Positions 1 to 6,681 of a stretch of DNA of 14,265 bases are shown here, one piece after another. The stretch comes from SURF-24 sp964537965. GTDB taxonomy: Bacteria; Bacteroidota; Ignavibacteria; Ignavibacteriales; SURF-24. The notes below the pieces were generated by a model, which saw nothing but the letters and a program-made list of their open reading frames with translations, was not told where the DNA came from and searched no databases. Made by a program: the position numbers and the translations under genes. The stretch covers positions 1 through 14,265 of the forward strand of contig CAZIDB010000122.1 of assembly GCA_964537965.1 (NCBI GenBank), in the 5' to 3' direction. Numbering within the stretch: position 1 is the stretch's first letter; every line of letters starts with the position of its first letter.

Positions 1-65
1 TATATTTCTATCGTATTCAAACTGAAAATTATAGAGATATAAAAAAGATGTTGATGATAAAATAG
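1..65 (+). CDS. C-terminal end of a T9SS cargo protein (5' truncated)
   Basis: An open frame enters from the left edge (first complete codon at position 3) and ends at TAG 63-65. It reads YFYRIQTENYRDIKKMLMIK, with a preceding codon ending in TA that would fit isoleucine. In T9SS type A sorting domains the last strand typically reads G-I/V-Y-F-Y-R-L/I followed by a short loop and K-K-M-hydrophobic-L/I-K at the terminus, which this matches closely. The next gene ends the same way (GIYFYRI ... KKMIVVK). The protein is therefore probably an exported or surface-attached T9SS substrate, but everything upstream of the last 21 or so residues is outside the window, so the functional domains are unknown. 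The gap to the next gene is 81 bases, and the two may be co-transcribed. Confidence 0.75.
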   Translation, partial: YFYRIQTENYRDIKKMLMIK

Positions 66-146
66 TGCTGATATTTCATTCGGAATTAATGTGAAAGGTA
101 TTTTAAATAAATCTTAAAGCTTATTTAAAGTTAAAGGAGGAGTATA

Positions 147-2897
147 ATGGAGAATAATCAAGAGTTTATCGGCAGGATTAAAAATTCATTTTTTAGATCT
201 TTTCTGTTATTACTTCTGATTTGCTTTTCTGAAAATATAATAGCACAGAGCGAATCCTGGACATTTATTTCCACTCCGTTTGAATACGGAACGTTATACG
301 ACATTAAATTTGCTAATGAAAATACCGGCTGGGCAGTTGGTTATAATGAAGGCAATAATTGCTTGGTCATTCTTAATACAACAGATGCCGGAAGCAACTG
401 GCAGATTCAGGAAAACACTTTACCAGGGTTTCTGTCGAGTGTATTTGCTGTTGATAGCCAAACTGTTTATTCTGTTGGAAATTCTGATGGTAAAATAGCA
501 ATGCTAAAAACTACTAATAGTGGACAAACATGGACTCAAGTCATTCTTCCTGTTATTCAGGGCATTCTTAATGATGTTTTCTTTACTTCACTAAATGATG
601 GATGGGCAGTTGGTTCAAGTTCAATAGATGATAGTGTGATTTTAATTCATACAACAGACGGAACAATCTGGAGTCAAGTAAATCTTTCATTTACCGCTTC
701 CTGGTTAGCTGCCTTGTACTTTTCAGATAATTTACATGGTTGGATTGCAGGTTCAGAAGCAGATAGTCTTCCGCCATTATTATTAAAAACTATTGATGGC
801 GGAAATAACTGGGTAAAGATAAATGTACCGGTCTCACAGGGTATGTTCATTGATGTTCGTTTTACAAATAATAATTTTGGAATGGCTGTAGGGTCTGCAA
901 ATGATTCCGGATTAATTTGTAAAACTGAAGATGGCGGTGAAACCTGGAAAATAATTTCTATCTCTCCAACTGAATTAACTGTGAACGGAAAGCAAAGTGT
1001 AAATAAAAACAATTCAGCTACCAGCTTAGGACATACTAAGCTTAATTCACTATATCTTGATGAGTATCTTGGTTTTGTCTCCCTAAATAATTTTACGGAT
1101 GAATCAATGAGCGGACAGTTGTACCAAACAACAGATTATGGTGAAACCTGGAGACCTACTCTTGAAGAATTGGTAGACGAATGGATCAATAAAATGGAAA
1201 TTACAGATGAATCTGTTTATGCTGCCCTTTCAAAGACGGTAGAAGTTGGCGAAGAAACAAAATCTGTAACAAAAATAGCAAAGGCAGATAAACCGAAAAC
1301 ACCTCCTCCGGCAGTTCAAAGGTGGGTAGATGAAAACAGTGTACTTCATATTGTTTTGTCGGATTCAGCTGAGGTTGAAGTTAAATGCGTGGATGGAAAA
1401 GTAATGGTAAACGGAGAGCCGATTGGCGATCCTCCTGTTGAAGCTAAAGATATTAAAGGTATTGATGTAAAAGGAGGCAATGGCATTAATTTGATAAATT
1501 TATTTCAGGTTTACAAAAAAGATTTTACAGGCTTGCAGGATTATAAAGTTATAGTAAATGCAGGTGACGGTATGGATATAGTTACCGGTAGTGATTTTTC
1601 TGATATCCTGAATGGTGAAGATGGTGATGACTTTATCGACGCAGGACATGAAGGAGATGATGTTGTAAATGGGGGTAAAGGAGAAGACGATATAATTTGT
1701 CCCAGAGGTAATCAAGTACTTAATGGTGGTGAAGGTGATGATAAAATCCGTGCCGGTGATGGCAACTCGACTTTAAATGGTGGTCCGGGAGATGATATTC
1801 TTAATGGTTTTGCAACTGATGGAAATAAAACCTTTATAGGAGGTGACGGAGATGATAATATGGGCGGCGGTAATGGAAAAAATACATTTGTCAGTGGTAA
1901 AGGGAATGATGACATTTGGGGGAATAAACTTGATGACACATATATTGTGGCTCCCGGTAGCATAGACTCATTATTTGATGAATCCGGTAATGACTCTCTC
2001 GATTTTTCCGATGCTGAATACGGGATTGAGATTGATTTAGATTTATCGAGTATAGTCCAAATTGTAGATATAAATGGAAATGAGATAGTACTCAATGGCC
2101 AATTCGAGAATTTTGTTGGTAGTCAGTTTAATGATGTGGTTTCAGTAAAACCTTTACTTGTTCCGCGTTTAATTGTTGGAGGAACAGGAACAGATACATT
2201 GATCTTTGATGCATTAGGGGCAGATGCCACAGATTCAGGTACACAAATTACAATTGCGGGTTATGAACCGGTTACGTATTCAGGTTTTGAGACAATTATA
2301 GTTACGGGTGAAATTCCAGTTGAACTAAGTACTTTTACAGCAAGCGCAGATGATAAAAAAATAATGCTTAATTGGACTACATCAACAGAAAAGAATAATT
2401 ACGGATTTGAAATAGAACGTGCCTCGACTCCGCTCGGCATGCATTGGGAGAAGATCGGATTTGTGGAGGGAAAAGGAACGACTACAGAGGCGACTAATTA
2501 CTCCTTTAACTATAACTCACCTTTACAAAACGGAGTTTATAAGTTCAGGTTGAAGCAGATAGATCTTGACGGTTCGTTTAGTTACTCGGATGTAGTTGAA
2601 GTGGAATTTTCAGTAAAGACATTTTCATTAGAACAGAACTATCCTAATCCATTCAATCCAACCACAAAAATAAAATTCGGTTTACCTGTGACAAGTAAAG
2701 TAGTAATTGAAATTTATAATATACTTGGTGAAAAAGAAGCAACTCTTGTTAATGAAAAAATGGGGGCTGGATATCAGGAGGTTGAATGGAATGTAAATGG
2801 ATTTGCATCAGGAATATATTTTTATAGAATTTATGCAAGGGCGATTGAAAATAATGAAGATTATGTTGCCGTTAAAAAAATGATTGTGGTTAAGTGA
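147..2897 (+). CDS. Secreted YCF48/BNR-repeat protein with RTX-like calcium-binding block and T9SS sorting domain
   Basis: A large predicted outer-surface or secreted protein of 916 residues. The ATG follows a strong ribosome binding site (AAAGGAGG, 133-140). Residues 14-34 form a hydrophobic signal peptide ending in IIAQ. Residues about 38-345 contain repeated units of the form GWAVG...TTDGG..W, typical of YCF48/BNR-like beta-propeller blades. Residues about 471-625 are rich in GGxGxDxhx-type nonapeptides (GGKGEDDII, GGEGDDKIR, GGPGDDILN), the RTX calcium-binding motif. Residues about 725-822 resemble the fibronectin-like domain (PVELSTFTAS) that often precedes T9SS tails. Residues 826-916 are a type A sorting domain (NYPNPFNPTTKIKF; ends KKMIVVK). 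RTX repeats are best known from type I secretion substrates, so this domain mix is notable. Codons 758-765 coincide with a palindromic repeat. The binding target or enzymatic role, if any, is unknown. Confidence 0.9.
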   Translation: MENNQEFIGRIKNSFFRSFLLLLLICFSENIIAQSESWTFISTPFEYGTLYDIKFANENTGWAVGYNEGNNCLVILNTTDAGSNWQIQENTLPGFLSSVFAVDSQTVYSVGNSDGKIAMLKTTNSGQTWTQVILPVIQGILNDVFFTSLNDGWAVGSSSIDDSVILIHTTDGTIWSQVNLSFTASWLAALYFSDNLHGWIAGSEADSLPPLLLKTIDGGNNWVKINVPVSQGMFIDVRFTNNNFGMAVGSANDSGLICKTEDGGETWKIISISPTELTVNGKQSVNKNNSATSLGHTKLNSLYLDEYLGFVSLNNFTDESMSGQLYQTTDYGETWRPTLEELVDEWINKMEITDESVYAALSKTVEVGEETKSVTKIAKADKPKTPPPAVQRWVDENSVLHIVLSDSAEVEVKCVDGKVMVNGEPIGDPPVEAKDIKGIDVKGGNGINLINLFQVYKKDFTGLQDYKVIVNAGDGMDIVTGSDFSDILNGEDGDDFIDAGHEGDDVVNGGKGEDDIICPRGNQVLNGGEGDDKIRAGDGNSTLNGGPGDDILNGFATDGNKTFIGGDGDDNMGGGNGKNTFVSGKGNDDIWGNKLDDTYIVAPGSIDSLFDESGNDSLDFSDAEYGIEIDLDLSSIVQIVDINGNEIVLNGQFENFVGSQFNDVVSVKPLLVPRLIVGGTGTDTLIFDALGADATDSGTQITIAGYEPVTYSGFETIIVTGEIPVELSTFTASADDKKIMLNWTTSTEKNNYGFEIERASTPLGMHWEKIGFVEGKGTTTEATNYSFNYNSPLQNGVYKFRLKQIDLDGSFSYSDVVEVEFSVKTFSLEQNYPNPFNPTTKIKFGLPVTSKVVIEIYNILGEKEATLVNEKMGAGYQEVEWNVNGFASGIYFYRIYARAIENNEDYVAVKKMIVVK
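2418..2441. repeat. Stem-loop repeat embedded in coding sequence
   Basis: Six-base arms CGTGCC (2418-2423) and GGCATG (2436-2441) pair with a single G-T wobble around the 12-base core TCGACTCCGCTC (2424-2435). The core is identical to the loop of the intergenic repeat at 4214-4235 and matches 11 of 12 bases of the loop at 4174-4197 on the opposite strand. It lies exactly in codon register and encodes RASTPLGM (residues 758-765) in the fibronectin-like region before the T9SS tail. Identity of the core is seen directly; that it is an inserted mobile repeat is inference. Confidence 0.6.
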
Positions 2898-2923
2898 TAA
2901 GATGTAAGTGATTGCTGTATGAG

Positions 2924-3046
2924 AACCTTCAAGGTTACTTATACTATCTGATGTGAGAACTCAACCAGATTTATAAGCCAGAGGCTCACAGGTAAGCCTC
3001 AACTAAAGGTTGATAAATCCGGCTTAGGCTGGCAAGCTTGAAGGTT
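2924..3046. repeat. Nested inverted repeat between convergent genes; possible bidirectional terminator
   Basis: Three concentric pairs of arms are visible: AACCTTCAAG (2924-2933) with CTTGAAGGTT (3037-3046), perfect; CCAGATTTAT (2965-2974) with ATAAATCCGG (3013-3022), 9 of 10; and GAGGCT (2981-2986) with AGCCTC (2995-3000), perfect. The element fills nearly the whole gap between two convergent stop codons and abuts the stop of the minus-strand gene, a position suited to ending transcription from both sides. There is no strong T run immediately after it. The 11-mer CCGGATTTATC (minus strand of 3012-3022) recurs at 8984-8994 in another palindromic element, which suggests a dispersed repeat rather than a plain terminator. 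Confidence 0.45.
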
Positions 3047-3490
3047 TTAGAACTTCTTTTTCTCTTTTATATAATATTTATAAACATGGTAACCGGCCAT
3101 TGCTGCAACGGCACCGGTGTTTACCATTCCAAGTATTTTTTGCCAGGTGGTTGGTTTTGATTGCTGAAAGTTCTTGTTAATCTGCTGTAAAAAATCCTGT
3201 TTGTTCTGATTAGCAATGCAAAGCATATCCTGGTTGAATGAACCGGCATAAAGCGTTTTTGAATAATCGAAGTTTGCCGAAAATTGTAAATCATAATTTC
3301 TTAGGTTATAAGGATCCACGAATAACTTGAATGATTCTATAGGAATACTAATCTGTTCTGCATCCGAAGAATCAGATTTAATTGAAATTGTATTTGATTT
3401 TAGCGAGTCGGCTGGTTTATCTTGAGTGTAGTGAAATGGGCAGAAAAATAGAAAGAGCAGAACAACCAGAATATTATTCTTATGTCCCAC
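3047..3490 (-). CDS. Small exported or membrane protein of unknown function, last gene of the kor operon
   Basis: 147 residues; I do not recognise the family. The start is GTG at 3490, preceded eight bases upstream by a strong AGGAGGAG site that overlaps the stop codon of korC, so translation is probably coupled to korC. Residues 6-22 form a hydrophobic stretch (ILVVLLFLFF) consistent with a signal peptide or N-terminal anchor. Residues about 25-110 are polar and serine/asparagine rich. A second moderately hydrophobic segment near residues 118-138 (ILGMVNTGAVAAMAGYHVY) is followed by a lysine-rich tail, KEKKKF, as in a membrane helix with a cytoplasmic end. Its link to 2-oxoglutarate oxidation is only positional. 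Confidence 0.7.
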   Translation of the reverse strand: MGHKNNILVVLLFLFFCPFHYTQDKPADSLKSNTISIKSDSSDAEQISIPIESFKLFVDPYNLRNYDLQFSANFDYSKTLYAGSFNQDMLCIANQNKQDFLQQINKNFQQSKPTTWQKILGMVNTGAVAAMAGYHVYKYYIKEKKKF

Positions 3491-3504
3491 TCTTTCAACT
3501 CCTC

Positions 3505-4050
3505 CTAATTCCTGTTGATATTAAAATATTCAAAACCTTTATCGAAAGCTTTCAGGTTAAGTTCTTCGGTTCCTTTTGGTACTGATGCCTGAACTGCTTT
3601 TCGCATTGCCTCTTTGTCAATCAACTTTGTTACCGCAGTCATGTAACCCATCATTACAATATTTAAAACCATTTTACGTCCTAATTCTTCCGCCAATCTT
3701 GTAGCTGGAATAGAAAAATGTTTCAAATCTTTTCTAAGATTAAGCGGGTTAACAAGTTCTTCCTCGGTTATAAGTATGCCTCCGGTTGCAATCTCAGGTG
3801 AAAATTTTGTATAAGCCTCCTGTGACATTACAATCATTATATTCGGTGCAATAATGTAAGGATAATCAATACCATCATCAGCAACAATTAATTGTGCACT
3901 GCATGCACTTCCGCGTGCTTCTGGGCCGAAGGATTGAATCATCGTTGCGTTCTTGGCATCGTATATTGATGCGGCTCTGCCGATTATGTAACCGCTGAGA
4001 ATAACTCCTTGTCCGCCGAAACCGCCGATCTTAATTTCTGTTCTTGACAT
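3505..4050 (-). CDS. korC: 2-oxoglutarate:ferredoxin oxidoreductase, gamma subunit
   Basis: 181 residues, the usual size for a separate gamma subunit of 2-oxoacid:acceptor oxidoreductases. Hallmarks are GGFGGQGV near residues 9-16 and SFGPEARGSACSAQL near 40-54, both typical of the KorC/PorG family; the GPE.RGS..S motif is shared across it. The subunit joins the alpha and beta chains in the cytoplasmic complex that interconverts 2-oxoglutarate plus CoA with succinyl-CoA plus CO2, passing electrons to ferredoxin. The ATG at 4050 follows GAGG with a five-base spacer. It is separated from korB by 224 bases holding two palindromic repeats, an unusually wide gap for this operon, and is followed after 14 bases by a small exported protein. 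Substrate assignment to 2-oxoglutarate rests on the korDABC layout. Confidence 0.88.
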   Translation of the reverse strand: MSRTEIKIGGFGGQGVILSGYIIGRAASIYDAKNATMIQSFGPEARGSACSAQLIVADDGIDYPYIIAPNIMIVMSQEAYTKFSPEIATGGILITEEELVNPLNLRKDLKHFSIPATRLAEELGRKMVLNIVMMGYMTAVTKLIDKEAMRKAVQASVPKGTEELNLKAFDKGFEYFNINRN

Positions 4051-4173
4051 TTTAACCTCAAGTTTGTTCTATAGTAACAAGTGTTTATCCGGGCAAATTA
4101 TTCAGAGTATTACGGAGAAATACTTAGAACCATATTCCGCCTTTGCAGGCTGTTGTATAACTTAATAATTACA

Positions 4174-4197
4174 CATCCCGAGCGTAGTCGAGGGATG
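4174..4197. repeat. Palindromic repeat, CATCCC/GGGATG stem
   Basis: A perfect six-base stem, CATCCC (4174-4179) with GGGATG (4192-4197), encloses the 12-base loop GAGCGTAGTCGA. The reverse complement of the loop, TCGACTACGCTC, differs by one base from the loop of the next repeat 17 bases downstream and from the coding copy at 2424-2435. The stem is unrelated in sequence to those of the other copies. It lies between korB and korC, where a stem-loop could affect message stability or attenuate korC; this role is inferred from position only. Confidence 0.65.
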
Positions 4198-4213
4198 ATT
4201 TTACGTTGTTTTA

Positions 4214-4235
4214 GTGGTTCGACTCCGCTCACCAC
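4214..4235. repeat. Palindromic repeat, GTGGT/ACCAC stem
   Basis: A perfect five-base stem, GTGGT (4214-4218) with ACCAC (4231-4235), encloses the 12-base loop TCGACTCCGCTC (4219-4230). This loop is identical to bases 2424-2435 inside the T9SS protein gene and matches 11 of 12 bases of the neighbouring repeat's loop in opposite orientation. Together with 4174-4197 it forms a head-to-head pair within the korB-korC spacer. Further along, 4261-4273 reads CCACCTTTGGCGG, a short imperfect palindrome that may be a remnant of another such unit. Confidence 0.65.
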
Positions 4236-4274
4236 GATATAATTTTACTTTTTGCAACAACCACCTTTGGCGGA

Positions 4275-5156
4275 TTATCCGTTATAAATTTTATATTTAT
4301 CGCCAAATCTTTTTTGATAATGCTCATTCATTGAATCCAGGTAAGTCGGTCTTTCCTTATCAACAAATTTACCTACAACTATTTTTCCCTGGTATTCAAG
4401 AGCAATATCTTTTGTGTTTGTAAAATTCTGGAACACGCTGTTTTCTTTGTAATACTTCATTTGTGCAAGACCATCGCCAAGTTTATTTCTTCTGCTGTAC
4501 AGTGTTGGACAAGGAGCAAGAACCTCAATAAAAGAAAATCCTTTTTTCAATAATGCTTCTTTCATTGCCTTTTGAAGCTGACGAACATGAAAAGCTGTCC
4601 AGCGTGCTACATAAACAGCCCCGCAGGATTCTGCAAGAAACGGCAGATTGAATGACTGCTCAAAATTACCATGTGGTGCAGTTGATGCAATTGCAGTTAA
4701 TGGAGTAGTTGGGGCTACCTGTCCTCCTGTCATTCCATAAATAAAATTGTTAATAAGAATAACAGTCATGTCAACATTTCTTCTTGCAGCATGAATAAAG
4801 TGATTTCCACCGATAGCAGTCAAATCTCCGTCTCCGCTGTAAACCACTACTTTCAATTCGGGGTTTGCAAGTTTTAATCCTGTTGCAAAAGGAATTGCCC
4901 GGCCGTGTGTTGTATGAAATGAATCCAAATTTAAATAACCTGCAACTCTTCCGGTGCAACCGATACCTGAAACCATTGCTACTTTATTTAAGTTGAGACC
5001 GCTTGCATCCAAAGCTCTTGCAAAGCAATTAACAGTTGTACCTATTCCGCAGCCCGGGCACCAGATGTGCGGCATCCTGTCCATTCTGATAAATGGCTCA
5101 ACCGGATTTACCGGTATGGTCCTTTCCTGAATTTCAACATCTTCAACTAATGCCAT
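4275..5156 (-). CDS. korB: 2-oxoglutarate:ferredoxin oxidoreductase, beta subunit (TPP-binding)
   Basis: 293 residues from the chosen ATG at 5156, which has GGTGAG upstream at good spacing; an in-frame GTG at 5165 would add three residues but has no clear binding site. The chain carries WCPGCG (about 32-37), whose cysteines belong to the iron-sulfur cluster site of this family; the thiamine diphosphate/magnesium motif GDGDLTAIGGNH (about 108-119); and NNFIYGMTGGQ (about 136-146), also diagnostic of Kor/Por beta subunits. It binds TPP and cleaves the 2-oxoacid. It overlaps the end of korA by 14 bases, indicating translational coupling. The downstream spacer to korC contains palindromic repeats. 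Length and motifs are complete. Confidence 0.93.
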   Translation of the reverse strand: MALVEDVEIQERTIPVNPVEPFIRMDRMPHIWCPGCGIGTTVNCFARALDASGLNLNKVAMVSGIGCTGRVAGYLNLDSFHTTHGRAIPFATGLKLANPELKVVVYSGDGDLTAIGGNHFIHAARRNVDMTVILINNFIYGMTGGQVAPTTPLTAIASTAPHGNFEQSFNLPFLAESCGAVYVARWTAFHVRQLQKAMKEALLKKGFSFIEVLAPCPTLYSRRNKLGDGLAQMKYYKENSVFQNFTNTKDIALEYQGKIVVGKFVDKERPTYLDSMNEHYQKRFGDKYKIYNG

Positions 5157-6321
5157 ACTGCTCACCTTTTAAACTTTTTATAATTGCATTGTAAATATTT
5201 TTCGGATCGTGTACTGTTCCGCCAGCATGAGGGACAAGTTTAACCGGAACTTTACCGTATGCATTTCTTTCAACCTCAAGACAAATCTGACCGTAATTCA
5301 ACTCTGGAACTACAAACGATTTAATTTGTCCTGCAAGTTCTTTAATCCTTTTTTCAGGGAACGGCCAGACAACAACTAATCTTAAGTGGCCTACTTTAAT
5401 TCCTTCTTTACGTGCCTGTTCAATTGCGGGAATAGCAACTCTTGATGTGATGCCGTAAGTAACGACAACAACGTCTGCACCTTCCACCTCATCTTCTTTA
5501 TAATCAATTATTTTATCTGCGTTTTGTTTAATCTTATTTATAAGTCTTGGAATTAATTTTTCCTGTGCAGCAACAGTCATAACAGGATAGCCGCGTTCAT
5601 CATGGGTTAATCCCGTAACATGAATTTTGTATCCATCGCCTGCTTTAACTATCTGAGGTACAAGATCAGCTTCCGGTTTAAAAGGAAGATACTTGTCTTT
5701 TGGTCCATCATAATATCTGCGTGGATAAATTTCGATTTCATCGGCTGGAGGAATAATAACGCGTTCAATCATATGACCAACGCATTCATCCATCATAAAC
5801 ATAACAGGGCAGCGGTATTCCTCCGATAAGTTGAATGCTTTGATTGTAAGGTCAAAACATTCCTGCGGAGAATTTGGAGACAGTGCAATAATTCCATAAT
5901 CACCATGAGAGCCCCATCTTGCCTGCATCATATCTGCCTGTGCAGGTTGTGTAGGTAAACCTGTTGAAGGACCAGCTCTTTGAACATCAACAAAAACACA
6001 TGGTGTTTCTGTCATTGCAGCCAAACCGATATGTTCCATCATCAAAGAGAAACCGGGACCTGAAGTAACCGTCATTACTTTTTTACCGCCCCAGGCTGCA
6101 CCCTGAATTGCAATTGATGAAGCAATCTCATCTTCCATTTGAATGAACATTCCACCTACTAAAGGGAAACGTTCAGCAATTCTTTCAACAACCTCAGTAG
6201 ATGGAGTAATTGGGTAACCGGCAACAAAGCGGCAGCCGGCTGCAAGAGCACCTTCGCTGCATGAATGGTCTCCATCAAGAAAATGACGCCCGGTCAGGAC
6301 GCCGATAGGATCTGCTTTCAC
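5143..6321 (-). CDS. korA: 2-oxoglutarate:ferredoxin oxidoreductase, alpha subunit
   Basis: 392 residues from GTG at 6321, chosen because GGAG lies six bases upstream; an in-frame TTG at 6333 would add four residues but lacks a binding site. Motifs include YPITPSTE (about 36-43), TSGPGFSLM (about 86-94) and VQRAGPSTGLPTQ (about 113-125), all characteristic of alpha subunits of 2-oxoacid:ferredoxin oxidoreductases. The C-terminal part (VVVVTYGITSRVA and following) is the transketolase-like C-terminal domain. The size of about 390 residues fits the 2-oxoglutarate type (KorA), which is shorter than fused forms that also contain the gamma domain. It starts 15 bases after korD and overlaps korB. 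In this group the complex can run in an oxidative TCA route or reductively for CO2 fixation; the sequence does not decide which. Confidence 0.93.
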   Translation of the reverse strand: MKADPIGVLTGRHFLDGDHSCSEGALAAGCRFVAGYPITPSTEVVERIAERFPLVGGMFIQMEDEIASSIAIQGAAWGGKKVMTVTSGPGFSLMMEHIGLAAMTETPCVFVDVQRAGPSTGLPTQPAQADMMQARWGSHGDYGIIALSPNSPQECFDLTIKAFNLSEEYRCPVMFMMDECVGHMIERVIIPPADEIEIYPRRYYDGPKDKYLPFKPEADLVPQIVKAGDGYKIHVTGLTHDERGYPVMTVAAQEKLIPRLINKIKQNADKIIDYKEDEVEGADVVVVTYGITSRVAIPAIEQARKEGIKVGHLRLVVVWPFPEKRIKELAGQIKSFVVPELNYGQICLEVERNAYGKVPVKLVPHAGGTVHDPKNIYNAIIKSLKGEQYGIS

Positions 6322-6336
6322 AAACTTCTCCAAAAT

Positions 6337-6579
6337 TTATTTCCGTTTGATTCGTAATCCGTAAATTGCAAAGTCGGGACATAGCAATCCGCACATGTCG
6401 CAGCCAGAGCAAAGATCTTGTGATATTAAAACAGGTGGGTGATAACCTTTTGCATTATACTGTTCAGAGAACTTTAATGCTTTAGAGGGACAGAATTCAA
6501 CGCAGAAACCACAACCTTTACAACGTTCAACACTTATAACAACAGTTCCTGCAATTTTCTTTTCTGCAGTAGTAACCAT
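6337..6579 (-). CDS. korD: 2-oxoglutarate:ferredoxin oxidoreductase, delta (4Fe-4S ferredoxin-like) subunit
   Basis: 80 residues with two clusters of the form CxxCxxCxxxCP: cysteines at about 20, 23, 26 and 30 (CKGCGFCVEFCP) and at about 57, 60, 63 and 67 (CSGCDMCGLLCP). This is the bacterial-type 2x[4Fe-4S] ferredoxin fold used as the delta subunit that carries electrons from the alpha/beta core to ferredoxin. The ATG at 6579 is preferred over a TTG at 6591, with a weak GGA about seven bases upstream. It is the first kor gene of the operon, 102 bases after the aspartase stop, so it may be co-transcribed with aspA or have its own promoter in that AT-rich gap. The order korD-A-B-C is standard for this complex. 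Confidence 0.9.
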   Translation of the reverse strand: MVTTAEKKIAGTVVISVERCKGCGFCVEFCPSKALKFSEQYNAKGYHPPVLISQDLCSGCDMCGLLCPDFAIYGLRIKRK

Positions 6580-6681
6580 AAAAAATTCCAATTTATTCGA
6601 AAAGTAAAATTTAGTACCCGGTAATCTTATTCAATTTTTCAATAATTCCCAAAAAAAATTTTCTTTGGTTTGATTTGGAAT

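Noticed and set aside
1712..2095. A long minus-strand open frame opposite the RTX block.
   Set aside because: It is a by-product of the repetitive glycine/aspartate codons on the plus strand, and its product is low-complexity proline/serine with no start signal.
3412..3445. CTTGAGTGTAGTGAAA resembles a degraded copy of the GAGCGTAGTCGA repeat core inside the small exported protein gene.
   Set aside because: Only about 9 of 12 core bases match and no complementary arms are visible, so it could easily be chance.
6592..6681. A possible Bacteroidota-type promoter (TTG ... TAAATTTT) upstream of korD.
   Set aside because: The sequence is so A/T-rich that such matches are expected by chance, and the operon could be transcribed from upstream of aspA.
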